From the NCBI GenBank assembly GCA_963573315.1, contig OY752149.1, forward strand, positions 124,001-188,000: a DNA stretch of 64,000 bases. Reading direction: 5' to 3'. The stretch's first letter is position 1. The number at the start of each line of letters is the position of its first letter. The notes under the pieces were generated by a model that worked only from the letters and a program-made list of their open reading frames with translations, did no database searches and had not been told where the DNA came from. The position numbers and the translations under genes are program-made. Below, piece after piece: positions 42,515-56,710 of this stretch. The stretch is from Entomortierella parvispora (lineage: Eukaryota > Mortierellomycota > Mortierellomycetes > Mortierellales > Mortierellaceae).

Positions 42515-44190
42515 TCTTCACTCCCTTTGGATAAACCCCCTTATACCACCCACCATCCTTAATAATACTTTTTTTAACATTGAACATTTTGCAGTTCCAA
42601 TGTTGAAGGCACGCGGCAGCGCTCCAGTGTCCTAGGTAGACTTCGGGATGACTAATAAATACCGGAATCTGCGTCGTGCCAACTGCCCGATGTTCATTTC
42701 AGATCCACTCTTTCTGCTAGCTTGCCTGCCTGCCTGTCCATCGGTTGATGTGTTCTGCGTTATCTTGCTTCTCCTTCTTTGGAATGATCGATTGCATCGC
42801 CGCAACGGGACCTGGGCCTGCAACTGCACCTGCAACTGCACCTGCACACAAGGTCCCGTCGCCAAAGGTCGAAAGGTCGATCCGTCACCGAACGGGGCGA
42901 GCGAACAAACAAAAACAAACAGCCGACGACGATGCGACTCAGCTGCACCCTGCAGAACGCCCACGGGCGCCGACAACGAGCGAATGCAATCAATCCAAAG
43001 CGCAATAGAGTTGATTTGCTGCCTGCCTGCCGCCCTCCGTCTTTCCTCGCCCTGCGTTGTCTGCATCCGCTTAGCTCTCCGCTGCCCCTCGTCTCCTCTT
43101 GTCTTTTCCTCTGCTCTTTGCCGTTTGTTGGTTCTCTCTTTTTGTCCTCTCTTTCCCTGAACCACACTTGTCCCACTGCAGCGTTTTCCTTCATTGGCGC
43201 ATCGCACTCATTGTAATCCAACACGCCACCCTTCCTTCCCCTTCCCTTCTTCCTTCGTCCATTTCCTTTTCTTCTTTCATTTCACTCCCCCTTCCATCTT
43301 TCCTGCCTGGCGCATTTCGCTAAAAAAAATAATCCACCCCGTTGCATTTCGCAAGGAAACCAATCTCCGTTGCTCTCTCATTTCACACCAACAACATTGA
43401 CGACAACAACAACAACAACAACAAAAAAAGACCAGCCAGGCAAGTTGGTCACTCTCCATCTCTCGCGTGCTCATTTCCTTATTCTCGCTCTCGTTTCTTG
43501 TGTGTGTGCTCTCGGGCCAGAACAAACCATTATACGCCTGCGCCAATCCTTGGGGGACAGTGTGCATGTACCCAGTTTTCATGTGTAAACGCCAGCTCTT
43601 TTCTCCTTGTTCTGTAACATACAATCCCTTGCTGAAAAGTTGAAATCCAGATCGACAGACGGGGGGAGCGCCGTCTGCAAAGAAAAAGGCTTAAACACGC
43701 TCAGGTGTAAACAACCTCCTTGCGACAGACAAGTTCCCCCCAACCGCCCTGGTCGCCCTTGTGTCGGTCCAGCCTTTTTTCTGGCGTCCAACCTCCTTTA
43801 TTATTGTATTCTTTTCACGCCCGTTGAAACTGATATTTCCTCTCTTTTTTTTACCCCCGATCCGTCCATTGCTCTCATTCCTCCTCTGACACGCCCAACT
43901 CCTGCGTACCCTTGTCGGAATCTGCAGGTCAATCTAATTAATCGACCAGACCTGTCTTCTCTCTCCAATCTATCTCTGTTTTTTTTCAAATACCTAGACT
44001 CTGTCATTGTTTCTCCTTCCCCGAAAAAAACCCCCCCCTCCTCCCAGGAACAGGAACACAATCGACAATCGAATTTCATCCTTTCTGTTTTCAGTAAACA
44101 ACAATCCGACAGTAATCAGTAATCGGAACATCGTCATCATTGAACACCAACCACAATAATCAACACAAGCACGGACGACAAAAAAGTAGA
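42515..44190. other. Intergenic 1.7 kb: PH-protein 3' flank and SEC2-type promoter
   Basis: No supported gene. C/T-rich blocks (43030-43330), a CAA repeat (43404-43430) and TTG/CTT-rich leader sequence towards 44190 are seen. A short GCAACTGCACCT-type tandem lies at about 42820-42845. Confidence 0.55.
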
Positions 44191-46389
44191 ATGTCGGTGG
44201 CCTGCACCAACTGTGGGGCAGCGGTCCAATTGGCCTCGAGTCTGAACCACACACAACTTCACACGGTACCAAACGATCCCTTGATTCCGTTCGTCAAGGC
44301 CCAGATCGATGACCTCACTGCTCAAAACTCGAACCTTGTGGCCGAGAATGATTCCCTGTCAAGTAAACTAGTCGAGTCAACAGAGGGTCGGATAGATTTA
44401 GATCAGCAATTGACCATGACTCAGATGGAACTCCAAACAGCCCAAACCGAGCTCAGGACCTTGCAAACGAGCCAGAAACACTACGACGAACTTCTTTCAA
44501 TGATCGCGACTGGTCAATTGATTGAGAAGAAGGATGTTCAGCCCGTCATTGAAAACCTGGCGTACGAGTCGCAGCGACGTTCGCAGATTGAGAATTCAAA
44601 ATTGCAACTGGAATCCGAACTGGAGGATCTGAGCCGAAGCCTGTTTGAGGAAGCCAACAGGATGGTCAATGAGGAACGACAGGCGACTTTTCTTGCGGGC
44701 AAAAAGGCCGAGGGGCTGGAACGACAGCTGGATGAAGTCCTGGACCTGTGCAAGTCTGAAAGGGAGCAGCTTGTGGAATTGAAGCTGAGCATGCAAAAAC
44801 TCTCGGAGGAAAAAGACCAAGTCCAACGCGAGAGGGATGCGATCGAGTTTGCATTTGTCCAACTCCAACAGCAACAACACCATCAACAACAGCTACAATT
44901 GCACCACAGTCAATTGCTTGGAGCATCAACGTCATCATCGCCGACTTCGATTCACCATCACATGTCGGCGACGACAGCAGCGCGTCGCGGTATACCTCTT
45001 CTGCCACCAACATCCCCTTCCTCGGCGACCGGCAATATTAATGGAATGACACCTTTAGGTATCAACGTGGATGCAGCGACGACCTCGAGTGTGCGGAAAC
45101 ATGTTCAGCAGGTACTGCAATATGACGCACGACAACATCGCAGCTCGGCCTCCAGTATCAAATCCAAGACAGACTCTTGTTACTTTTCAGATGGTGACCA
45201 TCCTGGATCTCATTTGTTAAATGAACCCAACGAGGAGCGTATTCCCACTCTTGGATTCCATCTTTGGGACCCCTCCTTTGTCGAGTTCAAAACCTATATG
45301 GAATCACTCTTTGGATCGGGGACTTCCAAGCAGGATGCGACTGATCTTCAAAAGGGAGGATCAGCAAGTCCCTCGGCGACATCCTCCGGCATTTCGTCAA
45401 TGTACTCGTTTAGCCTCATGACGAAGACAACACCGCCTCCTGCACCAGCCGCCAACGCTGTGATTCCCATCAACAATTTGCTCGCCAATTGCAAGCTTTT
45501 AAAGAAGATGTCAAGTGAGGATGTGGAAGCAACGTTGCGATTCGATCCTGGCAACCTACTCTCGTGGACGCAACGCAAGCGACTCATGACTGCAGTAACG
45601 GACAATACTCTTGTGGTCGAGTCGATCCCTTCGACCTCTGTGCGAGACAGCCAGCAGCAACAGCAACACCAGCAGCAAAGTTTGTCGCCCACATCTGTAA
45701 CTCCCACGACAGCCAGTCCTGCTACTCGACCTAACTGCGCCCTCTGTGGCCATGGTATTACAACACCTCTCTATTACCAGTATCGATTGACGGACACCGC
45801 CAACGAATCCAGGACTATTTGCCCATACTGCCGGACACGCCTGACTTCAGTATGCACATTCTACAGTGTTTTGCGGATGCTCTCGAAGCGTATCATCTCC
45901 AGCACCACCACCCCAGAGAAACTTTACCTGGACTTTTTGAGGATTCGTTTGGGAATGTTTATGGCTCGCTGTGGTGTCGGCATTGTAACAGGGGATGAGG
46001 TCAAGCCCCAGTCTTCTCCTCTCCCTCCTCATTCGCATGCCTCACCATCACAGCCGCAACAACAGCAAGTGCCGACCTTGCTTCCAAAACGAGACAGTGG
46101 CGCTACAACGAAATCTGCACTCCCCCCGCGACCACCACTGGCCCCTGTGACCATCACGACCAATACTAGCAACCATAACAACCACAGCAGCAGTAGTTTG
46201 AACAGCAGTGCGACCGCACCGGATCCTCCCATGCCGACCAACACTAAAATCCTTCCAGCTCTTCCTTCACCGGTGCCTCCATCCCCGACACCTTCCTCGG
46301 CGCTACCCCCTCTTCCCGCTGTTGTGGCGAGCACTGTGATCACCTCGAATGTTGTTCCCAACCAAGCGACTCTGGCAACCCCCTTGTAG
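44191..46389 (+). CDS. SEC2: Sec2/Rabin8-type Rab guanine nucleotide exchange factor
   Basis: Activator of a Sec4/Rab8-type GTPase on secretory vesicles, needed for polarised exocytosis and tip growth. 732 residues from the first true ATG (44191). N-terminal MSVACTNCGAAVQLA carries a CxxC pair. Residues about 45-230 are a long coiled coil; its heart, LEDLSRSLFEEANRMVNEER at about 146-165, is the Sec2 GEF signature that opens the Rab nucleotide pocket. After a Gln/His-rich stretch, SFVEFKTYMESLFGSG, LLKKMSSEDVEATLRFD and a cysteine-paired block (CALCGHG...CPYCRTRLTSVC) followed by FLRIRLGMFMARCG match the C-terminal half of fungal and animal Sec2/Rabin proteins. The tail is Pro/Ser/Asn-rich. 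Confidence 0.9.
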   Translation: MSVACTNCGAAVQLASSLNHTQLHTVPNDPLIPFVKAQIDDLTAQNSNLVAENDSLSSKLVESTEGRIDLDQQLTMTQMELQTAQTELRTLQTSQKHYDELLSMIATGQLIEKKDVQPVIENLAYESQRRSQIENSKLQLESELEDLSRSLFEEANRMVNEERQATFLAGKKAEGLERQLDEVLDLCKSEREQLVELKLSMQKLSEEKDQVQRERDAIEFAFVQLQQQQHHQQQLQLHHSQLLGASTSSSPTSIHHHMSATTAARRGIPLLPPTSPSSATGNINGMTPLGINVDAATTSSVRKHVQQVLQYDARQHRSSASSIKSKTDSCYFSDGDHPGSHLLNEPNEERIPTLGFHLWDPSFVEFKTYMESLFGSGTSKQDATDLQKGGSASPSATSSGISSMYSFSLMTKTTPPPAPAANAVIPINNLLANCKLLKKMSSEDVEATLRFDPGNLLSWTQRKRLMTAVTDNTLVVESIPSTSVRDSQQQQQHQQQSLSPTSVTPTTASPATRPNCALCGHGITTPLYYQYRLTDTANESRTICPYCRTRLTSVCTFYSVLRMLSKRIISSTTTPEKLYLDFLRIRLGMFMARCGVGIVTGDEVKPQSSPLPPHSHASPSQPQQQQVPTLLPKRDSGATTKSALPPRPPLAPVTITTNTSNHNNHSSSSLNSSATAPDPPMPTNTKILPALPSPVPPSPTPSSALPPLPAVVASTVITSNVVPNQATLATPL

Positions 46390-46706
46390 ACCAAGGTTTT
46401 TGGCCATATATCTCACGACATCTAATGACTCTTTGAATGCCTTTTCCCTATACTATTTTTCATGATCCCCCTCCTACCTATTCCTGTATCACTTTTTTTT
46501 CACAATGTATACTATAAACCAACTGCTTTTTTTCCATTCATAAGGATGTGAACTCTCGAGTGAAATGTTTGATGAAATAAGATACATTGTTGGAGATTAA
46601 GAATGAAAAAAGAAAACGAGAAAAAGCCATGGGACAATTCTATGCGACAGTACTAATAATCTCTCTCGTTTGTTTGTTTGTTGTTTTTTTTTCTCTCCCT
46701 CCCTCT
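46390..46706. other. Convergent 3' flanks of the SEC2-type and MPP-alpha genes
   Basis: 317 bp, AT-rich with T-runs; shared 3'-UTR region of two convergent genes. Confidence 0.6.
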
Positions 46707-48499
46707 CTACCACTTTGCAGTCTTGCCAAGTCCATACTTTTCCAGCACTTTGTCAGCGCCTTCCAAGCTCTTGGTCAAACCCTGACCCACAATCGTCACC
46801 TCGCCCGATCCTCCAGTCAACTTGGCGACACCGCCTCCAAAGACCCTGCGTGCGACCCGAACAATATCCTGTCGGGTAACCTTTTCAATCTTGGAGCAGA
46901 GCTCCTCCACAGGGACCTTGTATCCGTGGACCTGGACTTGACGTCCCAAATCCTCCAATTGAACCATCTTGGACTCGAGGTTCATCAAGACGCTTGACCG
47001 GAGTTGGTTCTTGGCCCGATCCAACTCGCCCTGTGCAATACCGCCGCGACCCGTTCGTGTAGTCAACTCAAGCTCCCGGACAATGACCTCCAGCAACATG
47101 GATTCGTAACCTGGGTAGCAGGATCCCGAAATACCGAAAAGTCCAGAGTCAGAGTAGCAGTGGTTGAAGCTCATGCAGGATTCGATCCAGGTGTAGTGGT
47201 TCAAGACATTACTGAACAGGCGCGAGTACATGCCCTTGCCAGGTCCACCAGCCGAGAATGAGCTTCCTCCACCCATGAGCAACTGTAATGTAGCAAGAGC
47301 ATAAATGTCGTCGTCATGGATCGAGAGTCCCTCGAATCCAACAAAGAGGTGAGTAAAAGGCTGGGTATCGTCCTCGATCAAGAGCTGACCTCCCGTGTAT
47401 TTGGCAACTTGACGGCTCAAGGAGTTGTAGTCGGGTGTAGGCGAAGAAGATGACGAGCCCTTGCCAAACAACGAAGAAAAGAGTCCAGGCTTTGAGGCAT
47501 CCTTGGCAGACTCTGAGGAAGTTGATGCGGATGAGTTCGATCCCGAGGGCTTCATGTCACCAAACAGCTTGTTGGTGAGGTCCACGACCTTTTCGTGATC
47601 AGCTCCGACGGCAGAGACAACAATCCGCTCGGGCCGGTACCAAGTATCGATATAATTCTTGATGTTTCCAGTCGTCATTTCCTCCAGTTTATCCATGGGG
47701 CAAAGAAGAGGGTTGCCCAGCGTATTGTCCTTGTAGGCGACCGTGTGCAACAACTCTGGCAAGATCATCTCGGGCTTCGACCAGTACTCCTGAATCTCAT
47801 GTCCTGCAGAGACTTTTTGCTCTTCCAACTCCTCCTCAGAAATGACTGGGTTCCGGATGGTATCCGCCATGATGGCCAGCATCTTTGGCAAATCCTGGGG
47901 CAACAAGGCAGACTGGTACATGATGGATTCGCGTGAGCTCGAGCACATCACATTGCCTCCAGCAGCCTCAAGGTCTGCCATCATGGCCTCACTGGTCCTG
48001 CTCTTTGTTGATTTAAAAGCGAGGCGGTCAAGGATATGGCTCACACCGCGGGTCGATTCGTCTTCATAGCGAGATCCTGCATCGACATACACTCCCAAAG
48101 AGGCAAAGTGTCCCTGACTGTCCTCGGTGGCGATCCGGATTCCGTTGGGAAGCTTGGTGACTTTGGAGGCGACGCTTGACGAAGAAGCAGGTGCACTGGT
48201 GGTGGTTGTAGCAGTCTTTGGAGTTTTGGCAACAATAGGTTCAGGGGTCTAGAAAAAGGACGAATGAATCGAATCGTCAGCACTTGCACTCTCAATCTCT
48301 TGTGGCTTCACAAGATCAGTAAAAAAAAAAGAGAGAGACAGAGAAAAAATAGTCAGTAGGCTACCTTGACAAACTCTTCTGTGGGGAGAGAGGCCTGCTG
48401 GTGCCTGTTCATGTGGCTGACCAAGGGCCGAGCCATGTTGGCCCGCCGTGTGAAAGGCAGAACATGGCGTGCAAAGGCACTGGTGAGCTGCTTGGACAT
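46707..48499 (-). CDS. MAS2: Mitochondrial processing peptidase, alpha subunit
   Basis: Non-catalytic partner of the matrix protease that removes presequences from imported proteins. Exon 1 (48499-48365, 45 codons) encodes a basic presequence, MSKQLTSAFARHVLPFTRRA; exon 2 (48248-46707) begins TPEPIV after a Ser/Thr-rich linker. Recognition: GVYVDAGSRYED, THR-like ILDRLAFKST, MQ-type EIQEYWSKPEMILPELLHTV, and the glycine-rich loop GGGSSFSAGGPGKGMYSRLF (about residue 370) that only the alpha subunit uses for substrate capture. The HxxEH zinc motif of the beta subunit is absent, as expected. An inserted Ser-rich loop (about 245-275) is unusual. The gene is divergent from SKI8, sharing a 435-bp promoter region. 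Confidence 0.94.
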
Positions 48500-48934
48500 T
48501 AGATTAAGAGCGGATCAGGGCCAGGGAGGAGGAAGGAGGAAGGAGGGATGTGTGTGAGAGAATGAATGGATGGATGGATGGATGGATGGATGGATGAAAG
48601 AGAAAGTGAAGGAAGGAAAGAAGGAGAATGACGGAGAACGGCGAATCGGATCGAAGGAAAGGAAGGCCAGGCCCCAAGCAAAGCACAATCTCACTCGCCG
48701 GATTTGGTCATTGTGAGCTGCGAAGTCCCTCTCCTCTCTCTCTTTCTCTGCCTGTCTTTTTGCCGGGTCATTTCTGCTGCAGGGCGAGAAAGCCAGTCAG
48801 CCAGTCAGAAACGGACGCCACAGAATCACAAACAATTCGATCTCCTCCTCCACCTCGCTCGTCCCTGGCTGCATTCCATCCATCCATTCATCAGTTCTCC
48901 TCCTCCCCTTTCGATCCCACATCCCATACACATC
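48500..48934. promoter_or_regulatory. Bidirectional promoter region MPP-alpha / SKI8
   Basis: 435 bp between two divergent starts. It includes a tetranucleotide tandem (about nine copies of ATGG, 48561-48596) followed by purine-rich sequence, and a C/T-rich leader before the SKI8 ATG. No TATA box is obvious. Confidence 0.55.
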
Positions 48935-50809
48935 ATGGTAAACTGCTTCTCACCCTTCCACATGGGCATCAACCTGCGATCCGCAATGTCATGGTTGACC
49001 GCATTAATTCATAGTTCATGTAACTGACCGACGCGCTTGTCATCCATCTCCTTTGTAGCCCACACAATTTTTGACCACCCTGACAAAGGAAAACGGTGAG
49101 TTGGTAAAAAGACGATTCGAGCCGCAAGAGACAGTTCTAACGCGCCTTTTCTTCTTCGAATAGCACACGCCGATGGCATCTGGAGTGCTGCCTGGTCTTC
49201 GAAAAATCAGCTGGTGACTGGATCTCTTGACAATACAGTCAAGGTCTGGTATGTGCTTAGGAAGACAATTGGACAATACGCACAGGGGCAAGGCTAGCAG
49301 GAGGAGTTTGCCCTGGATCTATATGCCATTTCACTCATCAATGATGCATTTTTTCTATTAGGAATGCGGACAATGGAGAGCTCGCAGGAACTTTGACTGG
49401 TCATCATCTTGGAGTCAACTCGGTCGACACCAATGTGGAAGGAACGCGTAAGTTGAGTGAGGAACAACCTGCCAGGACGTAGCAGAAACACACTAAAGAA
49501 CATGCATACTTTCTTTTAGTCGCCGTTTCTACATCACTCGACAGCCAGATCAGGATCTGGGACTTGGAGAAGTTGAAGGCACACAAGGTGATCGATGCAG
49601 GATCAGGTATGAAAAGATTGGCCTGCAGCCAGAGCGGCAACGACAGGAAACTATGGTGTCTGGTGTTTTGGCTGGCATTAACTCGCTATGCGATTGTAAC
49701 ACTCTAGTGCAAGCCTGGACAGCAAAGTTCTCGCCAGACTCGAAGCACATCGCTACAGGATCATCCTCAGGAGATATCAACCAATATAATGTGGAGACTG
49801 GAGAGAAAGTACAGACCTTTGAGGGCCGAGGAAAATTCTCCATGTGTGTCGCCTATGTAAGCAAACGGGACAGAACCATTTGACTCTTTTGTGGCAACAT
49901 AACCGACTGCGTTGGAAACTCACGCAAACCATGACCAATTGAAAATATGGAAACCTTGTCATAGAGTCCTAACGGAGAATACGTCGCGTGTGGAACAGAA
50001 GCTTCATCCGACTCTGCCACCGTCCTCTTGTTTGATGTGGCTACTGGCAAGCTTCGTTCGACCTTCAAGGGTAAGAGCGGCCTGTCATATTCTCAGATCG
50101 GGGATTATTGCCACCAGTTTAAACTTCTGTATATTTAACTTTTTTTTCTTTCTCGTATTTAGGGCATGCCTTGACAGTTCGATCCATTGCATTCTCGGCA
50201 GACTCGACCAAACTTGTAACAGGATCGGATGACAAGCGTATCATGATCCACGATGCGTAAGGGCCCTCTTTCTCATTACTTCAGACTCGAACAGCAGTGG
50301 CACGAGATAATTCCACTAACGTTTCATTCCATCCAACGTCACCAACTGCAGGGTTCATGGCGACACCATTCGCACGTTATCAGGACACTCCGCCTGGGTT
50401 TTGAGTGTAGCGGTGAGCAGCGATGGTGTGCATGTCGCTAGTGGGTATGGAACATTTCATTCTTAACAAAATCCGTGGGTTGCATCTGAAGTTTGCGTTC
50501 GAAAATATCATGGAACCTCTTGATTGACACAAATGTTTAATGTCATAGATCAAGCGACAGCAAGGTGAAGCTCTGGGACTTGGTAGCTGACCAGTGCATC
50601 GATACTATGGATGGCCACAGTGACCAGGTGAGGGCTCAATTTGCCACCATATGAATGGCATCTTCTCCGTGCAAATACATTGATTCTAATAGTATTGTCT
50701 GCGCCCTTTAAACTAGGTCTGGGGGCTAGCTTGGAACAAGCAAGGCAACAAGTTTGCCTCTGCATCAGACGACAAGTCTATCAAATACTACTCGACCACA
50801 TCTGCATGA
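48935..50809 (+). CDS. SKI8: SKI8/WDR61 WD40-repeat protein, 11 exons
   Basis: Beta-propeller scaffold of the cytosolic Ski complex (3'-5' mRNA decay with the exosome); in many fungi also linked to Paf1 or meiotic recombination. Eleven exons were assembled: 48935-48937 (only ATG), 49059-49095, 49164-49248, 49362-49447, 49520-49606, 49708-49856, 49965-50070, 50163-50256, 50352-50444, 50550-50627, 50717-50809. The product begins MPTQFLTTLTKENAHADGIW, then WSSKNQLVTGSLDNTVKVW, LDSQIRIWDLEKLKAHKV, WTAKFSPDSKHIATGSS, GKFSMCVAYSPNGEYVACG, VRSIAFSADSTKLVTGSDDK and VWGLAWNKQGNKFASASDDK, which track WDR61 repeat by repeat. About 306 residues, the usual length. Every intron is short and in phase. Confidence 0.93.
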
Positions 50810-51464
50810 GGACAGTTTACATGAGCGGCGGGGACAAGAAGGATGGCAGATCGTTGAAGGAGGAGCTGCGCCAAAAATAACCAAACATTATCGCAAACAA
50901 CCATTGGACCTATCCTCTGCCGATGGAATAGGCGCAGTGCCATGCTCAGTAAAATAAAAGAAAAAACAAAACCACAAAAACATTGCTGCTGTTGTGAGAA
51001 GAGCCGTGGCAACGACCATTATTCATCCATGTTCGGAAAAGATAATTTTGAGCACACGACTCCTAAACATCAACTGAGATTGACGCACCCCACCAAGTCA
51101 ATCCAGATACATGGTTCAATTTTTCTCAACAAGGAGCAAAACATCTGTGCGAAATATGGACGACGGTGCCAGGACTCCAGTCTCGCCGATGGTGGCGTTA
51201 ATGGTTGCGGAGGTCGTTGTGTCGAGATCAAACAGCTCAGAAGCAGTAGAGGGGACCAGGAGGAGAATAGATGTTGGAGAGACAGAGCTGAGGAGCATGC
51301 GGGTCAGGAGCATGGTCATACTGCGCCCAAAGCAGACCTTCCCTGTATAAAGAGAGCGACGTCTTTCATCTCCACATCGTTCTCTCTTTCGGCCATTCCA
51401 TTTCCCAGTCTGCATCTCGGGCCAAGAACAATTTTGAATCACTCTTCTTCATCTGCCACACTTG
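50810..51464. other. Intergenic 655 bp: SKI8 3' flank and next promoter
   Basis: No gene is supported; the A-rich stretch (50947-50985) is probably the SKI8 3' UTR, and 51350-51464 is a C/T-rich leader for the next gene. Confidence 0.55.
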
Positions 51465-53413
51465 ATGCACATCACCATGGAGATTGACAAGAGCGCTTCT
51501 TCTGAACCTCGACGCAGACTCTCCCGCTCACCTACACCTCACAGCTTGGCCGACGACGACAGTGTACATCCGCTTGTGCTCGAACAACATCTACACCCTC
51601 CGTCGACCTCACAAGATGTCTCCATGGATACTTCAGCTGAAAGCGACACAATCGCCATCGCTGCTGCTTTTGTCGGCCCTGTCGGCCTCCCAGTCATCAA
51701 TCCACGGGATGGTGGCGCTTCAGTACCAGAATCCAAACTTACCGACGCCACCAATAGCCGCGTCAGTGCGCAGATCTCTTTGGAACCTCCCCCTCTCTCG
51801 GACAGGCTTCGTCTCTTTGCGTCCCTGAGCCGCATGTCGGCCGAGGAGATCGAGGTTGCACGCCTGACTGAGGCCAATACCCTGAACAACCATCGACTTA
51901 CAGCCCCCACGGCATCCGAACGGGCTGCAACCTCACCAGCACGTGTTACAGGCAAGCGAAAATCCAACACGATGTGGTCTCAATCCTCGTCATTGCTTCC
52001 CTCCACCCCTACTACTGCCCTCACAGACGGCGATACTCCTGTCAGTCCAAGCTATCTTGCAGACGATGAGACTGAAGGTGACGAGGATAGCTACGCCTCT
52101 GACTCCTCTTTGACAGGACCACCACAGTCATCGTCGTCATCACAGGTACCTGAGGCTCCAGAAGAGTCAAGGCTATGAGGCAGAGCTTCCACTCCAAAAT
52201 CTGTCCTGAATATTCCGAGCCTTACCTGAATCTGCCATTCTAGGTTTCCGATGCCAAAGGGAATCGACCAAAGCGGAGGCGTTTGGACAATGCAGGAACC
52301 GGAGACATCGGAAAGCCCGCAGGGGATCAACTACCAAAATCGATGATTGGCATCATTCGCCACCAAACTGCATCCTGTCGCCACCAAAGAGACCCTTCTT
52401 CGTCCTCTCGCAATGCAAAGAAGACAGTGCGATTCGACGAATCAAAAAACACGGTGCTGGACTATGACTCTAGCTCGACCATTGCATTGTCAGACGAGGA
52501 CGTGCTCCGTATGATACATTCCGGAGCAACGTCGCCTCCGAGGAGGGCCAGCAATAGAATTCCACGATCGTCTGTATCCCTGGACCATGGACTGATGCGC
52601 TCCCCCTGGTCAGCATGGTCGGCTGAACTAAACAGGGTGTCAAGACCCACCTCATCGGATACGGCTCCAATTACACCACACCACTCTCTCTCGAGCACCT
52701 CTGTGATGGCTGGAAGTAACAGTGAAAACAAAAAGGAGGGAACTGAAAGTGTAGCCAATGCCAGCCAGATAAGACCCACTGGTTTGGCACAGTTATGGTC
52801 ACCGCCCCGCCTTCGCCTCTCTTTCTCGGACATCTCTTCCGCTAATAGCGCGACTATAGTCGCATCCAGAGCAGCTACGTCGCCTCCCACCCCTCCGCTG
52901 GAAGATGGCTCGAGCCCTGACCCAACTTTGTGGAGCTCCACCCCGTCTTCGCCCATCGCTCCGCGAATTCCTGTGCTACAGCGTTACGCGACCTCGCCTT
53001 CGTCAAGCGCCCCATCCTTTGGTAGTTCAGATGCGAGGTTGTTGCTTCAATACGAAGGATTGTCGAGTGGATTTTCAGAGGAGGCTGATAGGAATGAGCA
53101 GGATGAGGACACTTTTGGAAGCCAAAAGGATGAACATTCGTCGTCTTCGGACCACTCTTTGTTGACTCGGTTCGATCGTACACGACTGACAAGCCCACCC
53201 AGACGAGCCTCAATGAGAGATGAAATACGCAATACATTGGCTGTTGAAACCAACCCTCACCCATACCGTCGTAGCGGCCCAAATGTTCTTGGGAGCACCG
53301 AACATGGCGCGCCACCGCGCCTGGTCAGATCCGTGTCGACGCCGGATCTTGTTAGGACGCCTAGCCTCCGACGCGAAGCATCAAGCACGTCTCTTTTTGA
53401 TATCCTCTCGTAG
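51465..53413 (+). CDS. Disordered Ser/Pro-rich protein with PP1-docking-like motif
   Basis: Two exons, 51465-52145 and 52244-53413, give about 616 residues; a second ATG at 51477 (ACCATGGAG) has the better context. No globular domain is recognised. The protein is rich in Ser, Thr and Pro with repeated SPxx/TSPP/SPPRRAS units, two basic clusters (GKRKS near 165 and RPKRRRL near 235, possible nuclear signals) and KKTVRFDE near residue 290. The last matches the RVxF consensus that docks regulatory subunits on protein phosphatase 1 (basic-x-Val-x-Phe followed by acidic). The combination suggests a nuclear phospho-regulated PP1 partner, but this is inference from one short motif. It lies 140 bp upstream of the D2HGDH gene on the same strand. 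Confidence 0.72.
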
Positions 53414-53553
53414 ACAGAACACCGTGGCCGCCAACACCATCACTAAAAAAGGATCAACCCTTAAGGGACCACCCGATGGCCCGAGGGCACTCTTTGTTAA
53501 TTTTGCATTGCATTTCTGAATTTGTCATCCCTGCATCCATTTCCCCTCTCATC

Positions 53554-55903
<2,350 letters not shown>

Positions 55904-56073
55904 ACAAAACAGTGACCTACCTCAAAGGCCCTCCCTCTCATCCCTCAGTAGCTGATTAATTCTGCGGTGCAGGAGCGAAAAAGACAAAGGCAAGGCAGGC
56001 CAAAAAAAAAATTCAGGGCGTTCGGAGAACCAGATTCTGGTGACCAGGTCGGGTACCAGAAAGCCAAAAATGC

Positions 56074-56079
56074 AAAAAA
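56074..56079 (-). terminator. Pol III terminator of left tRNA-Val
   Basis: A run of six T on the minus strand directly after the tRNA 3' end. Confidence 0.75.
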
Positions 56080-56080
56080 G

Positions 56081-56154
56081 TGTTTGTACTCGGACTTGAA
56101 CCGAGGACCGTCTGTGTGTTAGACAGACGTGATAACCAACTACACCATACAAAC
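56081..56154 (-). tRNA. tRNA-Val (anticodon AAC), left copy
   Basis: 74 nt cloverleaf: acceptor GTTTGTA/TACAAAC, A box in the D arm (TGTAGTTGGTTATC), anticodon stem TCTGT/ACAGA with loop CTAACAC giving AAC, and B box GGTTCAAGTCC. No intron. Identical as read to the right copy at 62197-62270. Confidence 0.96.
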
Positions 56155-56273
56155 TTTGAATTTGATATCAGCAGAATTTCTGAGACATTTATCAACTCTT
56201 GATCCATCAGGCATATCACGTGCGTATATCACGTGACTCGTGAAATATATTGATAAATGTCTCAGAAATTCTG

Positions 56274-56277
56274 CTGA
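56274..56277. repeat. Target-site duplication CTGA (left)
   Basis: Four bases abutting the left LTR; the same CTGA follows the right LTR at 62180-62183. The next base (T) also agrees depending on how the LTR end is drawn, so 4 or 5 bp. Confidence 0.8.
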
Positions 56278-56689
56278 TGTAGCACCACAAGCCTCGACTG
56301 AGCAAGGGTCCTACCTATCAATCCAGATAGGCTCGGTCGCGAGAGAGGAAGAGAGTACTTGGAAGGGTGTTGGTTATGAAGGGTTTATTGAAGTGTGAAA
56401 GATATGGTGTTACTTGGAAAGGAGTTGTTAACTGAAGAAAGAAGAAGAGAAGACTATGGAGACTTATAAGAGACTACGGAAGAAGGGGAACTACGATTGT
56501 GAGGTTAGAAGTGCGCATGATCGGAGGATTATGCGCTTAACGGTTGAGTAGGGTTGGACGGGTTCTGAAGCAACAGCAAAACGGGGGTTTTGCTGAAAAG
56601 GAGCGGAAAAACGTGCGGCGACGCGACTTGGGCGACTTGGTCACGTGATGAAGTCTGGACGGGGTTCAAAAGAGCGTCGGTGCACGACA
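56278..56689 (-). repeat. Left LTR (3' LTR of the element)
   Basis: 412 bp, TGTAGCAC...CACGACA on the plus strand; contains a TCACGTGA site near 56641-56648 and the purine-rich block GAAGAAAGAAGAAGAGAAG. Confidence 0.93.
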
Positions 56690-56710
56690 CTCCCCAAACA
56701 AGGGTAAAGC

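Larger units (their letters stand above)
56056..56195 (-). repeat. Left arm of a 140-bp palindrome carrying tRNA-Val
   Basis: The sequence from CCAGAAAGCC (56056) through the tRNA to TTTATCAA (56195) is the reverse complement of 56250-56277 joined to 62184-62299, with few mismatches. Before the LTR element landed, the two arms were separated by only 54 bp (56196-56249), which contain two ATATCACGTG units. Confidence 0.88.

Noticed and set aside
48561-48596. ATGG tandem as a CRISPR-like or coding repeat
   Set aside because: A plain tetranucleotide microsatellite in a promoter region; no spacers and no conserved frame.
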